Assembly (NCBI RefSeq): GCF_011761185.1 | Contig: NZ_JAAOYM010000001.1 | Coordinates: 3,720,001-3,784,000 of the forward strand | Direction of reading: 5' to 3' | Source: Saccharomonospora amisosensis | GTDB lineage: Bacteria; Actinomycetota; Actinomycetes; Mycobacteriales; Pseudonocardiaceae | Length of the DNA: 64,000 bases | Shown: piece by piece, positions 19,927 to 28,080 of the stretch | Layout: the number at the start of each line of letters is the position of its first letter | How positions within the stretch are numbered: position 1 is the stretch's first letter | Program-made: the position numbers and the translations under genes | The notes under the pieces: model-generated | What the model saw: the letters and a program-made list of their open reading frames with translations, nothing else | What the model was told of the DNA's origin: nothing | Database searches by the model: none

Positions 19927-20424
19927 TCAGCCGCGCGGGTCCGAGCCGGCCTGGTCGGCCATCATGCGCAATCCGCTGACCAGGCCACCGATCAGATCGC
20001 CTTCCTTGAAGGAAGCGACCATGCTCATGACCGCCAGCTTGGCTCCCCGGTCGGGCAACCGGTACATGGCCTCGGTACCTGTCACCACCTCGATCACGCG
20101 CTGACCGGGTGACACGGCGATCAGGACGGCGTTGTCGGCCGAATCCCCGAGTCGGGTGTGCAGCGACTCGGCCTGCGCACGGCTGTCGTCCCCCAACTCG
20201 CCGAGGTAGATGCTGAAGTCCAGTCCGGTCTCCCTGCTGGCCAACGTCAGCGCCTCGTCGAGCCTGGCAAGTTGCCGAGTGCTGAACGGACCGGACGGCC
20301 CAGAAGGTTCATACATCTGCGCGACCGAGATTCGACCACTCGCAGTAACGGCGGAACCCGGTTGCTGCTGCGTTCCCTCGAGCCCGGTCGACCGGGTCCC
20401 CCGAGTCAGCTCACCAGCTCCCAC
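19927..20424 (-). CDS. DUF5130 family protein (Rv2468c-like, TPM-fold related)
   Basis: 165 aa from the GTG at 20424, chosen because GAGGAGG lies 5 bases upstream. The core has SGRISVAQMYEP, then a TPM-like pattern FSTRQLARLDEALTLASRETGLDFSIYLGEL and ADNAVLIAVSPGQRVIEVVTG, ending in a short hydrophobic stretch (DLIGGLVSGLRMM). The biochemical role is unknown. It overlaps the end of the small CtaJ-like gene by 14 bp, so the two are coupled. The DUF5130-pepN neighbourhood is shared with mycobacteria. Confidence 0.85.
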   Translation of the reverse strand: MGAGELTRGTRSTGLEGTQQQPGSAVTASGRISVAQMYEPSGPSGPFSTRQLARLDEALTLASRETGLDFSIYLGELGDDSRAQAESLHTRLGDSADNAVLIAVSPGQRVIEVVTGTEAMYRLPDRGAKLAVMSMVASFKEGDLIGGLVSGLRMMADQAGSDPRG

Positions 20425-20650
20425 GGGCACCTCCTCGAACCTTCGACGTGCTTGCCGTCTCGTCTTCGACGTGGCGCTCACCAGCGCCTTCCGGGTTGGC
20501 AGTCCACCACATCGGCGGGTACTCCCAGGCCTGTCCCGGCCGGTACCTTGGCCTGCTCGCGAACTTGGACCGCAGCGTTACCAGCGTGAAAACGGCATAC
20601 ACTGCCAGCGGTATCGCGACGAAGACCAGCGTCGTCTCGAGGATGTTCAC
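20411..20650 (-). CDS. Small single-helix membrane protein, candidate cytochrome aa3 oxidase subunit CtaJ
   Basis: 79 aa from the GTG at 20650 (VNILETTLVFVAIPLAVYAVFTL). One transmembrane helix (about 5-25) is followed by SRPRYRPGQAWEYPPMWWTAN and a charged tail. The helix plus the Trp/Pro-rich motif, and the location between the DUF5130 and HNH genes, resemble the small supernumerary oxidase subunit named CtaJ in mycobacterial supercomplex structures. That assignment rests on memory of the locus and topology. It overlaps the DUF5130 gene by 14 bp. Confidence 0.55.
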   Translation of the reverse strand: MNILETTLVFVAIPLAVYAVFTLVTLRSKFASRPRYRPGQAWEYPPMWWTANPEGAGERHVEDETASTSKVRGGARGSW

Positions 20651-20932
20651 GGGCGCAGGGTATCCAACATGGGTGCCACCTATCTCACCTGCCACGGTGA
20701 AACACCACACGGTCGGCGGCCCGGTTCCCGGTCCCCCAGTTGGCACGCGCCCGCTCGCACGTTGGTTTGAAACCTTCCTCGCGAAAGGTCGCACAGCCAC
20801 ATACGGGCGGCGGCACCATGCGGGTCGGCCTTGTTCGTTTCCGAAGATCCTCGTAGTTTTTTCACCTGTACGGGTCTTGCGCCCTCCCCTCCCATCCCCA
20901 AAAGATCACCCACCGGTCACAGGAGGCCCCCG

Positions 20933-21208
20933 ATGCCAACCATTTTGACCCCCGCTGAGCGCAATGGCTCCGACACTCCGTCACGCTTTGATGTGGCTGT
21001 TCGTCGTGGCACCCGTGTCACGCTCGGTACCCGAGTGACCTGTGGCACAAGGGTCACCCGTGGCACGAGAGTCACCTGTGGAACGGGCCTTACCCGAGGC
21101 ACTCGCGTCACGGCAGGCACTCGCGTCACGGCAGGCACGCGAGTCACGCGAGGAACCAGGGTCACGCGAGGCACGCGAGTGACCGCGGGAACCCGGGTCA
21201 CCCGCTGA
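20933..21208 (+). CDS. Small basic protein of eleven GTRVTx hexapeptide repeats
   Basis: 91 aa; the ATG at 20933 has AGGAGG at 20921-20926. A non-repetitive head of 25 residues (MPTILTPAERNGSDTPSRF, then DVAVRR) has no signal peptide. Residues 26-91 are eleven consecutive hexapeptides G-T-R-V-T-x, with x being L, C, R, C, R, A, A, R, R, A, R; repeat five is GTGLTR. The tract is strongly basic. V every sixth residue with Thr at V-2 fits a beta-solenoid (left-handed beta-helix-like) of about four coils; this is inference. I do not recognise the family. It is divergent from the CtaJ-like gene and convergent with the HNH gene. Confidence 0.75.
   Translation: MPTILTPAERNGSDTPSRFDVAVRRGTRVTLGTRVTCGTRVTRGTRVTCGTGLTRGTRVTAGTRVTAGTRVTRGTRVTRGTRVTAGTRVTR
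21008..21205 (+). repeat. Eleven tandem 18-bp units inside the GTRVTx gene
   Basis: Each 18-bp unit encodes one hexapeptide. Only units six and seven (21098-21133) are identical. Others differ mainly at silent sites: all six Arg codons and all four Thr codons appear. There are no spacers, so this is not a CRISPR array. Confidence 0.95.
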
Positions 21209-21258
21209 CGCTGGCCACGGACCGGGAAATCCGGCCCGCACCGGGCACGTCCCCCGCC

Positions 21259-21972
21259 CTACGCGGCGGGGGCGCCGAGGTACCGCTGCCACACCGGGTC
21301 CGCCTCAGTGGAGTGCGCGAGCAGCCGCCAGTGCGGACCGTGTGGCGCCTGCGGTACGACCCGAAGCCGCCAACCGAGTTCCGACAGGAGTTTGTCGGCC
21401 TTGCGGTGGTTGCACTTGGCACAACAGGCGACGCAGTTCTGCCACGAATGCGCACCCCCTCGGCTGCGCGGCACCACATGATCGATAGTCTCCGCACGCG
21501 CGCCGCAGTACGCGCACCGGAAGTGGTCCCGATGCATCAACCCCGCCCGGGTGAGTGGGACCTGCGCCCGGTACGGTACGCGGACGTAAGTGCTGAGGCG
21601 GATCACCGAAGGCACCTCCACCGTCATGGTGGCCGCGTGCAGGGTGAGTCCGGCAGGGTCTTCGTGCACCACCTCGGCCTTACCGCAGACGAGCAGCACG
21701 ATGGCCCGCCGCAGCGGCAGCGCCGTGAGCGGTTCGAAGGTGGCGTTGAGTAGCAGCACGCGACGTTTGCCCCAGCCTGGAGTTCCTGCTGGATCGCGGG
21801 AACGCCGCTGCCCGTGGGAACGGGTGACGCGGCCGCCACGGGCCAGCGGGCCGACGGGCGTCGGCCCGTTCGGGCTCACGCTCACCGCCGGCGCGCGCAG
21901 CAGGGCCTCCGGCGCCTGCCCGGCCGGATGCCGGGCGTGGGCGCCGCGAGGGCTGGGTTGTCGGTCTGGCAC
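21259..21972 (-). CDS. HNH endonuclease-domain protein (Rv2469c-like)
   Basis: 237 aa with the start at 21972 uncertain; the conserved part begins at KRRVLLLNATFEPL (about residue 69), so a later start is possible. The HNH module is complete: FRCAYCGARAETIDHVVPRSRGG, then NCVACCAKCNHRKADK, with four zinc Cys (two CxxC pairs) and the DH pair. Such proteins are conserved in actinobacteria near glbO, but their biological target is not known. It converges with the hexapeptide-repeat gene 50 bp away. Confidence 0.88.
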   Translation of the reverse strand: MPDRQPSPRGAHARHPAGQAPEALLRAPAVSVSPNGPTPVGPLARGGRVTRSHGQRRSRDPAGTPGWGKRRVLLLNATFEPLTALPLRRAIVLLVCGKAEVVHEDPAGLTLHAATMTVEVPSVIRLSTYVRVPYRAQVPLTRAGLMHRDHFRCAYCGARAETIDHVVPRSRGGAHSWQNCVACCAKCNHRKADKLLSELGWRLRVVPQAPHGPHWRLLAHSTEADPVWQRYLGAPAA

Positions 21973-22159
21973 GCGACCACCTCCACCGGTGCTGCCCTAG
22001 TCGACCACAAACCACACCCCGAACGCACGCGCGTTCGGCGACACGCCGTCTCCAAGTACGGTTGCGGAGGAACTGGACGTGGTCAACCTGCCCTAACCGA
22101 CGCGGTCGTGGGATGGGCAAGTGGGCGGCGTCACAACCGGAAAGGAGCCTTGCCCAAAA

Positions 22160-23155
22160 GTGGAAGAGTTGCTCAGCGAGCCGCCGTCCTGCATCCAGGA
22201 CGAGGGTTCCTGGTGCCAGCAGGTCTGGCAACTCACGAACAACGAATGGCTGGCCGCCTCGGCCGACTGGCTCATCGCCAAGCCGCTGGCGATCCTTTTG
22301 ATCATCGCGCTGGCGGTGCTCATCCGGTTCCTGGTTCGGAAACTGATCGACAGGCTCACCACGGCGCCACGCGACTCGGACAACAAGTTGCCCGCCCTGC
22401 TGCGCCCGCTGCGCGAGCGCGCCCCCGAAGTGCTCGGACCGGTCGTACTGGAGCGAAGACGGCAGCGAGCCAAGACCATCGGGTCTGTACTGAAATCCCT
22501 CACCAGTTTCATCGTGTTCGGGCTCGCCTTCGTACTGATCCTTGGCGAGCTCGGGATCAACCTCGCCCCCATTCTCGCCTCCGCCGGCATCGTCGGTGTA
22601 GCGCTGGGTTTCGGTGCGCAGAACCTCGTACGGGACTTCCTGTCCGGCATGTTCATGATGCTGGAAGACCAGTACGGCGTCGGCGACATCGTGGACGTCG
22701 GTGAGGCCGTGGGGGCGGTGGAATCCGTGGGCCTACGGATCACCACACTGCGTGACATCAACGGCACCGTCTGGTACGTGCGCAACGGCGAGATCCTCAG
22801 GGTCGGCAACTCCAGCCAGGGACACGCGGTGGCACTGGTCGACATCCCGCTCGGCTACCACACCGACGTGGCCAAGGCCACTGCCGTGCTTTCCAAGGTC
22901 GCCGACGAGGCCGCGGCGAAGGATTCGATCGCCCCGGACGTGCTCGAACCACCCGAGGTGCTCGGTGTGGAGAACGTGACACCGGAGGGCATCGTGCTGC
23001 GCGTCACCATGAAGGTTCGGCCGGGCAGGCAGTGGGCGGTGCAGCGGGCACTGCGAGCCGAAATCATGAACGCCCTCGAACGTGAGGGCTTCGAACCTCC
23101 GCTCGGACGCTTCTTCCGCACCGGCAAGGGAAGCGCGGGCAGGACCGAATCTTGA
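22160..23155 (+). CDS. Small-conductance mechanosensitive channel (MscS family)
   Basis: 331 aa from the GTG at 22160, preceded by AAAGGAG. Three hydrophobic segments are seen: about 35-55 ([16 protein letters not shown]), 110-130 ([16 protein letters not shown]) and 135-155. The pore-helix signature [19 protein letters not shown] then leads into the MscS beta domain ([14 protein letters not shown]). It releases solutes upon osmotic down-shock. It is followed by glbO 31 bp downstream, so co-transcription is likely. Confidence 0.92.
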   Translation: MEELLSEPPSCIQDEGSWCQQVWQLTNNEWLAASADWLIAKPLAILLIIALAVLIRFLVRKLIDRLTTAPRDSDNKLPALLRPLRERAPEVLGPVVLERRRQRAKTIGSVLKSLTSFIVFGLAFVLILGELGINLAPILASAGIVGVALGFGAQNLVRDFLSGMFMMLEDQYGVGDIVDVGEAVGAVESVGLRITTLRDINGTVWYVRNGEILRVGNSSQGHAVALVDIPLGYHTDVAKATAVLSKVADEAAAKDSIAPDVLEPPEVLGVENVTPEGIVLRVTMKVRPGRQWAVQRALRAEIMNALEREGFEPPLGRFFRTGKGSAGRTES

Positions 23156-23186
23156 TTACGCCAGGCACAATGGAGAGGTGGCACAG

Positions 23187-23588
23187 GTGAGCAGTGACTC
23201 CGAGGCAAGCGACCCGCGCAACTTCTTCGAGGCCGTGGGCGGTGAACCGACGTTCCGCAAGCTGATCTCTCGCTTCTACGCCGAGGTCGCCGAGGACCCC
23301 GTGCTGCGTCCGCTCTACCCCGAGCAGGATCTCGGTCCCGCCGAGGAACGTTTGCGGTTGTTCCTCATGCAGTACTGGGGCGGGCCACACACCTACTCGG
23401 AGCAGCGGGGCCACCCACGACTGCGGATGCGGCACGTACCGTTCAAGATCGGCCCGACCGAACGCGACGCGTGGCTGCGCGCGATGCGTGTGGCCGTGGA
23501 TGAGACCGGCGTGGAGGAGCCGTACCGTAGCCAACTCTGGCAGTACCTGGAAATGGCGGCGCACTCGCTGGTGAACAGCTGGGAGTGA
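23187..23588 (+). CDS. glbO: Group II truncated haemoglobin (GlbO)
   Basis: 133 aa from the GTG at 23187 (GGAGAGG 8 bases upstream; GTG at 23178 is an alternative). The sequence follows GlbO of M. tuberculosis: [34 protein letters not shown] and [13 protein letters not shown] with the haem-ligand His in MRHVPF, ending [11 protein letters not shown]. The CD1 Tyr (TYSE) and G8 Trp region (RDAWLR) for oxygen binding are kept. It is 4 bp upstream of the aglA-like gene, as in mycobacteria. Confidence 0.95.
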   Translation: MSSDSEASDPRNFFEAVGGEPTFRKLISRFYAEVAEDPVLRPLYPEQDLGPAEERLRLFLMQYWGGPHTYSEQRGHPRLRMRHVPFKIGPTERDAWLRAMRVAVDETGVEEPYRSQLWQYLEMAAHSLVNSWE

Positions 23589-23592
23589 ACCC

Positions 23593-25101
23593 GTGCGAAG
23601 ACGCGGCGCGCCGCCCCGGCCGAATGACTCGTCGTGGTGGCAGCACGCGGTGTGTTACCAGGTCTTCGTGCGCTCCTTCGCCGACTCCGACGGCGACGGT
23701 GTCGGCGACCTCGAGGGTGTCCGCGACCGGCTCGGCTACCTGGAACTGCTCGGCGTTGACGCTGTCGCGCTCTCGCCGTTCTACCTCTCCCCGAACGTCG
23801 CGGACGGCTACGACATAGCGGGCCCACGCGCGGTCGACCCGGTGCTCGGTGGGATCGACGCATTCGAACGGCTTGCCGGTGACCTACACCGGCGCGGTCT
23901 GCGGATTCTCCTCGACGTGGCGCCAGGCCACACCAGCGACCGGCACAGCTGGTTTCTCGACGCGCTGGTTGCCGCACCCACGGTGCCGCAACGCCTGCGC
24001 TACCACTTCCGCGAGGGCAGCGGCACGGCAGGTGAGTTGCCGCCGAACGACTGGCTCGATGCCGACGGAGCTTCGGCATGGTCGCGCGCCGACGACGGCC
24101 AGTGGTACCTGCACCTGCTCGGGCCAGGCAGGCCGGATCTGAACTGGGCCGACCCCACGGTGCGGGCGGACTTCGAGAGGACGCTTCGGTTCTGGCTCGA
24201 TCGTGGGGCCGACGGCTTCCGCCTCATCGCCGCACATGCGCTGAGCAGGTCGACCGAGCCGGCCGACACGGTTGTCGGCGGCACCTCCCCGCCCTTGGAC
24301 CGCGACGGAGTACACGAGGCGCTGCGAGCGATCCGTGCGCTACTCGACCGCTATCCAGGTGCCATGGCGATCGGCGAGGTCGGCAGTCGCGGGTGGCATG
24401 CCGCTCTCGGCCGGCTGCTGCCGCCCAACCAGCTACACCTCGCCACCGATCGCAGGTTCGCGTCGGCACCGTTCGACGCCGACGCGGTGCAGGCGACGAT
24501 CTCCTCCACCCTCGCCGCCAGCGCCGCTACAGCGACGACACCGGCGTGGACGCTCACCACACACGACGGAACCCGGCCGGTCTCGCGCTACGGCGGTGGG
24601 CAGCGGGGGCGGGACCGCGCACGTGCGATGGCACTGGTGCAACTGGGACTGCCGGGGACGGCCTGCGTGTTCAACGGCGACGAGCTGGGTCTGCCCGATG
24701 GGGAACAAGGGCCACGTTCGCCCGTGGCCTGGCAGGGCAGCGAACCGCCGTTCGGCTTCTCCGCACCGCCCGGCACGTGGGTGCCGATGCCACGTGACTG
24801 GGCGGGGCTGACGGTGGAGTCCCAACTCGAGCGACCGGACTCGACGCTGTCGCTGTACCGGCGCGCGCTCGAACTGCGGCGCACCCACCCGGCAGGCACG
24901 GGCGAGGAGTTGGAATGGTACGGCGCTCCGCCGGGCTGTTTCGCCTACCGCAGGCCGGGCGGTCTGGTGTGCGCGCTCAACACATCGGCCGCGCCGATTC
25001 CGCTGCCCGATGGGGAGGTGTTGCTGTCGAGTGCACCCCTCACCGAAGGCAAGCTGCCCGCCAACGCCGCGGCGTGGCTGATCGCGGCTCGGCGGCGGTA
25101 A
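23593..25101 (+). CDS. GH13 alpha-amylase-family protein (AglA-like) with substituted catalytic nucleophile
   Basis: 502 aa from the GTG at 23593. The GH13 TIM barrel is recognisable: WWQHAVCYQVFVRSFADSD at the start, region I reads LLDVAPGHTSDRHSW (usual Asn of PNHTS is Gly112), acid/base Glu262 in AIGEVG, and region IV THDGTR with His324/Asp325. In region II, GFRLIAAHAL has Ile212 (codon ATC) where the Asp nucleophile of GFRxD is expected. The enzyme is therefore probably inactive as a retaining glucosidase or has a new function. The frame is intact and the position next to glbO is that of aglA. Confidence 0.88.
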   Translation: MRRRGAPPRPNDSSWWQHAVCYQVFVRSFADSDGDGVGDLEGVRDRLGYLELLGVDAVALSPFYLSPNVADGYDIAGPRAVDPVLGGIDAFERLAGDLHRRGLRILLDVAPGHTSDRHSWFLDALVAAPTVPQRLRYHFREGSGTAGELPPNDWLDADGASAWSRADDGQWYLHLLGPGRPDLNWADPTVRADFERTLRFWLDRGADGFRLIAAHALSRSTEPADTVVGGTSPPLDRDGVHEALRAIRALLDRYPGAMAIGEVGSRGWHAALGRLLPPNQLHLATDRRFASAPFDADAVQATISSTLAASAATATTPAWTLTTHDGTRPVSRYGGGQRGRDRARAMALVQLGLPGTACVFNGDELGLPDGEQGPRSPVAWQGSEPPFGFSAPPGTWVPMPRDWAGLTVESQLERPDSTLSLYRRALELRRTHPAGTGEELEWYGAPPGCFAYRRPGGLVCALNTSAAPIPLPDGEVLLSSAPLTEGKLPANAAAWLIAARRR

Positions 25102-25109
25102 GACGGCGG

Positions 25110-26033
25110 CTACCCCCGCACCCTCACCTCGAAGTAGAGCGGCCGGTAACCGGGCATCAGCACGCGGCCTGACGAATCGACCATCTTCCAACGCACCTTG
25201 CAGTCCGCGGGCGTCTTCGACGGCGTCCGAACCGTGACCGTGATCTGCACGCTCTGCCGGGGAAAGGTGTGGTTGATCGGAATGCGCTCAGGGGTGGCGC
25301 AGTCAGCAGGGCCGATCGGGAGGTCGATCCGTTGCAGGTAGCGGTTACGCCATTCCACCGAGCCGGTGTTGCGGATCTCCCAGATCTTGACGAACTGTGA
25401 GTCGGGCTCCACCACGGTGCCGTCGGGGTAGGTCACATCCCGGATGAACTTGCTGGCGTCGCCCTCGTAAACCATGGCCCGGGGGTCCGCGCTCTCGGTG
25501 CCGTCGGCCGAGGTGATGCGGAAGGCGACGATGGCCAGCACAGCGACGACGGCCGCGGGGACGAGAATGAGGAGCCACCTCGACCGCCACCACGGCCGCC
25601 CTGGACTGAGCGCTTCGTCGGTGTCGGTGTGGTCGGGTGCCTCGGCTTGGACTTCGGCTGCGGAGCCTGCCTCGACATCGGGGCTGGCTCCGGCTTCGGG
25701 TTCGGCTTCGGCTTCGGGTTCGGGTTCGGGTTCGGGTTCGGAGCTGGCAGCGGCGTGCTCCCTGGCATCCGACAGCGCGCGCGACACCTCCTGCCAGCGG
25801 GTGTGCCACTCGGTCTCGTCACCGTCGCAGGCACGCACGAACTCGCGCACGGTTTCCCACGGTTGCAGCCGATGCCCGGTGACCGTCAGATGCAGTGTCG
25901 CGTGGGAAACAGCACCCGATTTGGCGGCCATACGGCGGAAGGACGGCTCGCCCGCCCGCTCCCGAAGGTCCCTCAACTCGGCCATGAACGCTTCGAGCTC
26001 GATCGGTCTTTCCACAGCCTCTGGTCCGGGCAC
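25110..26033 (-). CDS. HTH protein with transmembrane helix and NBR1-type Ig-like C-terminal domain
   Basis: 307 aa. Residues 10-90 form an XRE-like helix-turn-helix region (LRDLRERAGEPSFRRMAAKSGAVSHATLHLTVTG). A Glu/Pro/Ala linker (100-125) follows, then one transmembrane helix (153-171) and an extracytoplasmic NBR1/Ig-like domain (about 195-307) with the hallmark FVKIWEIRNTGSVEWRNR. The layout suggests a membrane-tethered regulator sensing outside conditions. It is divergent from three wall-hydrolase genes, with overlapping palindromes upstream. It converges with the aglA-like gene, 8 bp apart. Confidence 0.85.
   Translation of the reverse strand: MPGPEAVERPIELEAFMAELRDLRERAGEPSFRRMAAKSGAVSHATLHLTVTGHRLQPWETVREFVRACDGDETEWHTRWQEVSRALSDAREHAAASSEPEPEPEPEAEAEPEAGASPDVEAGSAAEVQAEAPDHTDTDEALSPGRPWWRSRWLLILVPAAVVAVLAIVAFRITSADGTESADPRAMVYEGDASKFIRDVTYPDGTVVEPDSQFVKIWEIRNTGSVEWRNRYLQRIDLPIGPADCATPERIPINHTFPRQSVQITVTVRTPSKTPADCKVRWKMVDSSGRVLMPGYRPLYFEVRVRG
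25692..25741 (-). repeat. Hexanucleotide simple repeat coding for a Glu-Pro/Glu-Ala linker
   Basis: About eight copies of a GGGTTC/GGCTTC hexamer (read on plus) encode alternating Glu-Pro and Glu-Ala in the linker of the HTH/NBR1-like protein. Copy number could vary by slippage without breaking the frame. Confidence 0.85.
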
Positions 26034-26084
26034 GCGTCTCCTCCTCCGGTGCGTACCTGCTCGGCCCGCTGCACCACCACCGAT

Positions 26085-26111
26085 GTGTCAATTTGACACG
26101 AGTTCGTGTCA
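26085..26111. promoter_or_regulatory. Overlapping palindromic operator between the regulator and hydrolase genes
   Basis: GTGTCAA-T-TTGACAC at 26085-26099 is a perfect 15-bp palindrome. It overlaps TGACACGA-GT-TCGTGTCA at 26094-26111, giving three TGTCA-type half-sites. It lies 52 bp upstream of the HTH/NBR1-like start and about 200 bp upstream of the hydrolase operon. A further 12-bp palindrome, CACACCGGTGTG, is at 26151-26162. Confidence 0.55.
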
Positions 26112-26307
26112 CATCATGTGGCGCGGCAACGTTAACACGGGCGTGGCCGACACACCGGTGTGAACAGCGAAATCCCGGTGTCGCACCGCCGCTTGGCCCA
26201 GCGGCCGGTGCTGTCTGACGTCAGGGAGATCGTCAGCGGGGTACCGCTCGCCCAGTTGCCCGGCCAAGGTCGCACCAGCGTTGTCATCCGATGCAAGGAG
26301 CGGCTTT

Positions 26308-27156
26308 GTGAAACCACTACCGGCAGGAGTGGCGGTCGCCGCGGGACTCGTCGCGCTCGCGACCGTTCCCGCGATCGCCTCCAGTTCCGCAGACCCGACC
26401 CCGGCCGCCCCGGCCACGGTCAGCATGGAAGCGGTACTCCGCGCCGCACAGATCGACCCGCAGCGCCACGACCAGAAGGTGATTTCCGGAGCTGGTCCCA
26501 GCGTCACCGCCGTCGAGCGTGCCTTGCGGGCACGGGGGTTGCTCGAACAGCAGTACGTGGACGGACATTTCGGCACCAAGACCGTCTCCGCCTACGCCGC
26601 CTACCAACGTTCGCTCGGCTACGAGGGACTCGCCGCCAACGGACTTCCCGGCCGGTCGTCGCTGGTCCGGCTCGGCGCCGACCGCTTCGACGTGACCCAC
26701 GTCGTCCGGCCCGGTGCCCGCACCACCCACACCGGCAAGGTCGTGAACGAACGAACGAAGGCGATGCTGCGCCAGGCGCAGCGGCTGGCCGGCCGCACGT
26801 TCGAGCTCGACCAGGGCTCGTACAACCCAGGCGGCGACCCGACGTCCGCGGGCACCCACGACGGCGGCGGCGTGGTCGACATCAACGTCGACAGCATGAA
26901 CCGTGCCCAGCGGACCAAAGCCGTGAAGGCGCTGCGCCAGGTCGGTTTCGCCGCTTGGTACCGCACCCCGAGCCAGGACGACTGGCCGTACCACATCCAC
27001 GCCGTGGCGATCAACGACCCCGACCTCTCCAGCCCGGCCCAGCACCAGGTGGGCGACTACTACCTCGGCAGGAACGGCCTCGCCAACGAAGCCCCCGACG
27101 ACGGACCGGAGGTCAAGCCCATCCGCACCTGGGAGCAATACCAACAGACGCGTTGA
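26308..27156 (+). CDS. Secreted peptidoglycan-binding protein with M15-like carboxypeptidase domain (copy 1)
   Basis: 282 aa from the GTG at 26308 (AAGGAG 7 bases upstream). The signal peptide covers about 1-26. A PG_binding_1-type domain spans roughly 60-115 (VERALRARGLLEQQYVDGHFGTKTVSAYAAYQRSLGY). The C-terminal part carries GTHDGGGVVDINV and WPYHIHAVAI, a His-x6-Asp ... His-x-His arrangement like the zinc site of VanY/M15 peptidases. It is probably a secreted DD- or LD-carboxypeptidase; the activity is inferred. It heads a three-gene set. Confidence 0.85.
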   Translation: MKPLPAGVAVAAGLVALATVPAIASSSADPTPAAPATVSMEAVLRAAQIDPQRHDQKVISGAGPSVTAVERALRARGLLEQQYVDGHFGTKTVSAYAAYQRSLGYEGLAANGLPGRSSLVRLGADRFDVTHVVRPGARTTHTGKVVNERTKAMLRQAQRLAGRTFELDQGSYNPGGDPTSAGTHDGGGVVDINVDSMNRAQRTKAVKALRQVGFAAWYRTPSQDDWPYHIHAVAINDPDLSSPAQHQVGDYYLGRNGLANEAPDDGPEVKPIRTWEQYQQTR

Positions 27157-27197
27157 CAGCTCCAACGTCGAACACCACGAGAACTTCGGAGGAAGGT

Positions 27198-28064
27198 ATG
27201 AGATTGACCGGAAAACTAGCCGCACTCGGTGCGCTCGCTGCCACGACCGCCGCCGCGTTGCTGGTGGGTGGAGCCACGCAGGCTTCCGCGGCACCCAACT
27301 TCCAGATGCCGTTCAAATGCGGCTACACCGCCACGGCGGCCACCTTCAGCGGCCACAAACCGGCGTACTCGGTGGACTTCCAGAAGTCCGGCATCACCGG
27401 TGACGCGGTGCTGGCCTCGGCGCCAGGAACGGTGACGCGGGTCGACAGCACCGCGCCCGGCGAGAGCTACGGCAAGTGGATCGAGATCAGCCACGGTGGC
27501 GGCTGGACCACTCGATACGCCCACCTGTCCGCGCAGTCGGTCCGCCAGGGCCAGCAGGTGCGCCTCGGAACCAAGATCGGCGAGGCCGGCGCGACCGGCG
27601 GCGTCACCGGCCCGCACCTGCACTACGAACAGCGCTACAACGGAGCCACCCGCAAGGCCGTGCTCAACGGCCGGTCGGTGCCCTACTACGGCCACACCTC
27701 GTTCACGAGCAAGAACAGCTGCGGTGGCGGCGGAGGGGGCAATCCCTACAGCCCCAAGGAAGTCTGCGGTTCGGGCTACTCCGTCATCGACCGCCATGCC
27801 CTTGGCAAGGCGGGCACCGTGTACCTGATGTACAACGCGAGCAACGGCAAGAACTGCGTCGCCACGCTGAAGTCGTCCTCACTCGGCAAGAAGACCCCGG
27901 CGTCGGCCTTCCTCAAGCCGAAGGGCGGCACGCGGGCGATGGACTCCGGCAACTACACCTACTACGCCGGTCCGGTGCGCAAGAGCGCCGCGAAGACCTG
28001 CGTGAGGTGGGGCGGGTCGCTCGGCGACAAGAAGTACACCAGCCCGTTCGAGCACTGTGGCTGA
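27198..28064 (+). CDS. Secreted M23 metallopeptidase fused to a SapA-like (spore-associated protein A) domain
   Basis: 288 aa; the ATG at 27198 has GGAGGAAGG in front. Signal peptide 1-32 (AAALLVGGATQASA). The lysostaphin-type M23 domain has zinc ligands His53 and Asp60 (HKPAYSVD) and the HLH motif His140/His142. From about 183 the sequence YSPKEVCGSGYSVIDRHALG to SPFEHCG matches the streptomycete spore-associated protein A pattern, with paired Cys. M23 enzymes cut glycine or stem-peptide links. It lies 41 bp after copy 1 of the M15-like gene. Confidence 0.88.
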   Translation: MRLTGKLAALGALAATTAAALLVGGATQASAAPNFQMPFKCGYTATAATFSGHKPAYSVDFQKSGITGDAVLASAPGTVTRVDSTAPGESYGKWIEISHGGGWTTRYAHLSAQSVRQGQQVRLGTKIGEAGATGGVTGPHLHYEQRYNGATRKAVLNGRSVPYYGHTSFTSKNSCGGGGGGNPYSPKEVCGSGYSVIDRHALGKAGTVYLMYNASNGKNCVATLKSSSLGKKTPASAFLKPKGGTRAMDSGNYTYYAGPVRKSAAKTCVRWGGSLGDKKYTSPFEHCG

Positions 28065-28080
28065 TGGTGGCGAATGCGAG

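Noticed and set aside
20917-21201. Minus-strand frame with TRVPxV repeats
   Set aside because: Mirror of the hexapeptide-repeat gene. It lacks a ribosome-binding site, and the silent-site pattern only makes sense on the plus strand.
21008-21205. CRISPR-like short repeats
   Set aside because: 18-bp units are directly adjacent without spacers and encode a protein repeat.
26160-27197. Upstream extension of the M23 gene frame
   Set aside because: Overlaps copy 1 of the M15-like gene in another frame; the ATG at 27198 has a good ribosome-binding site followed by a signal peptide.
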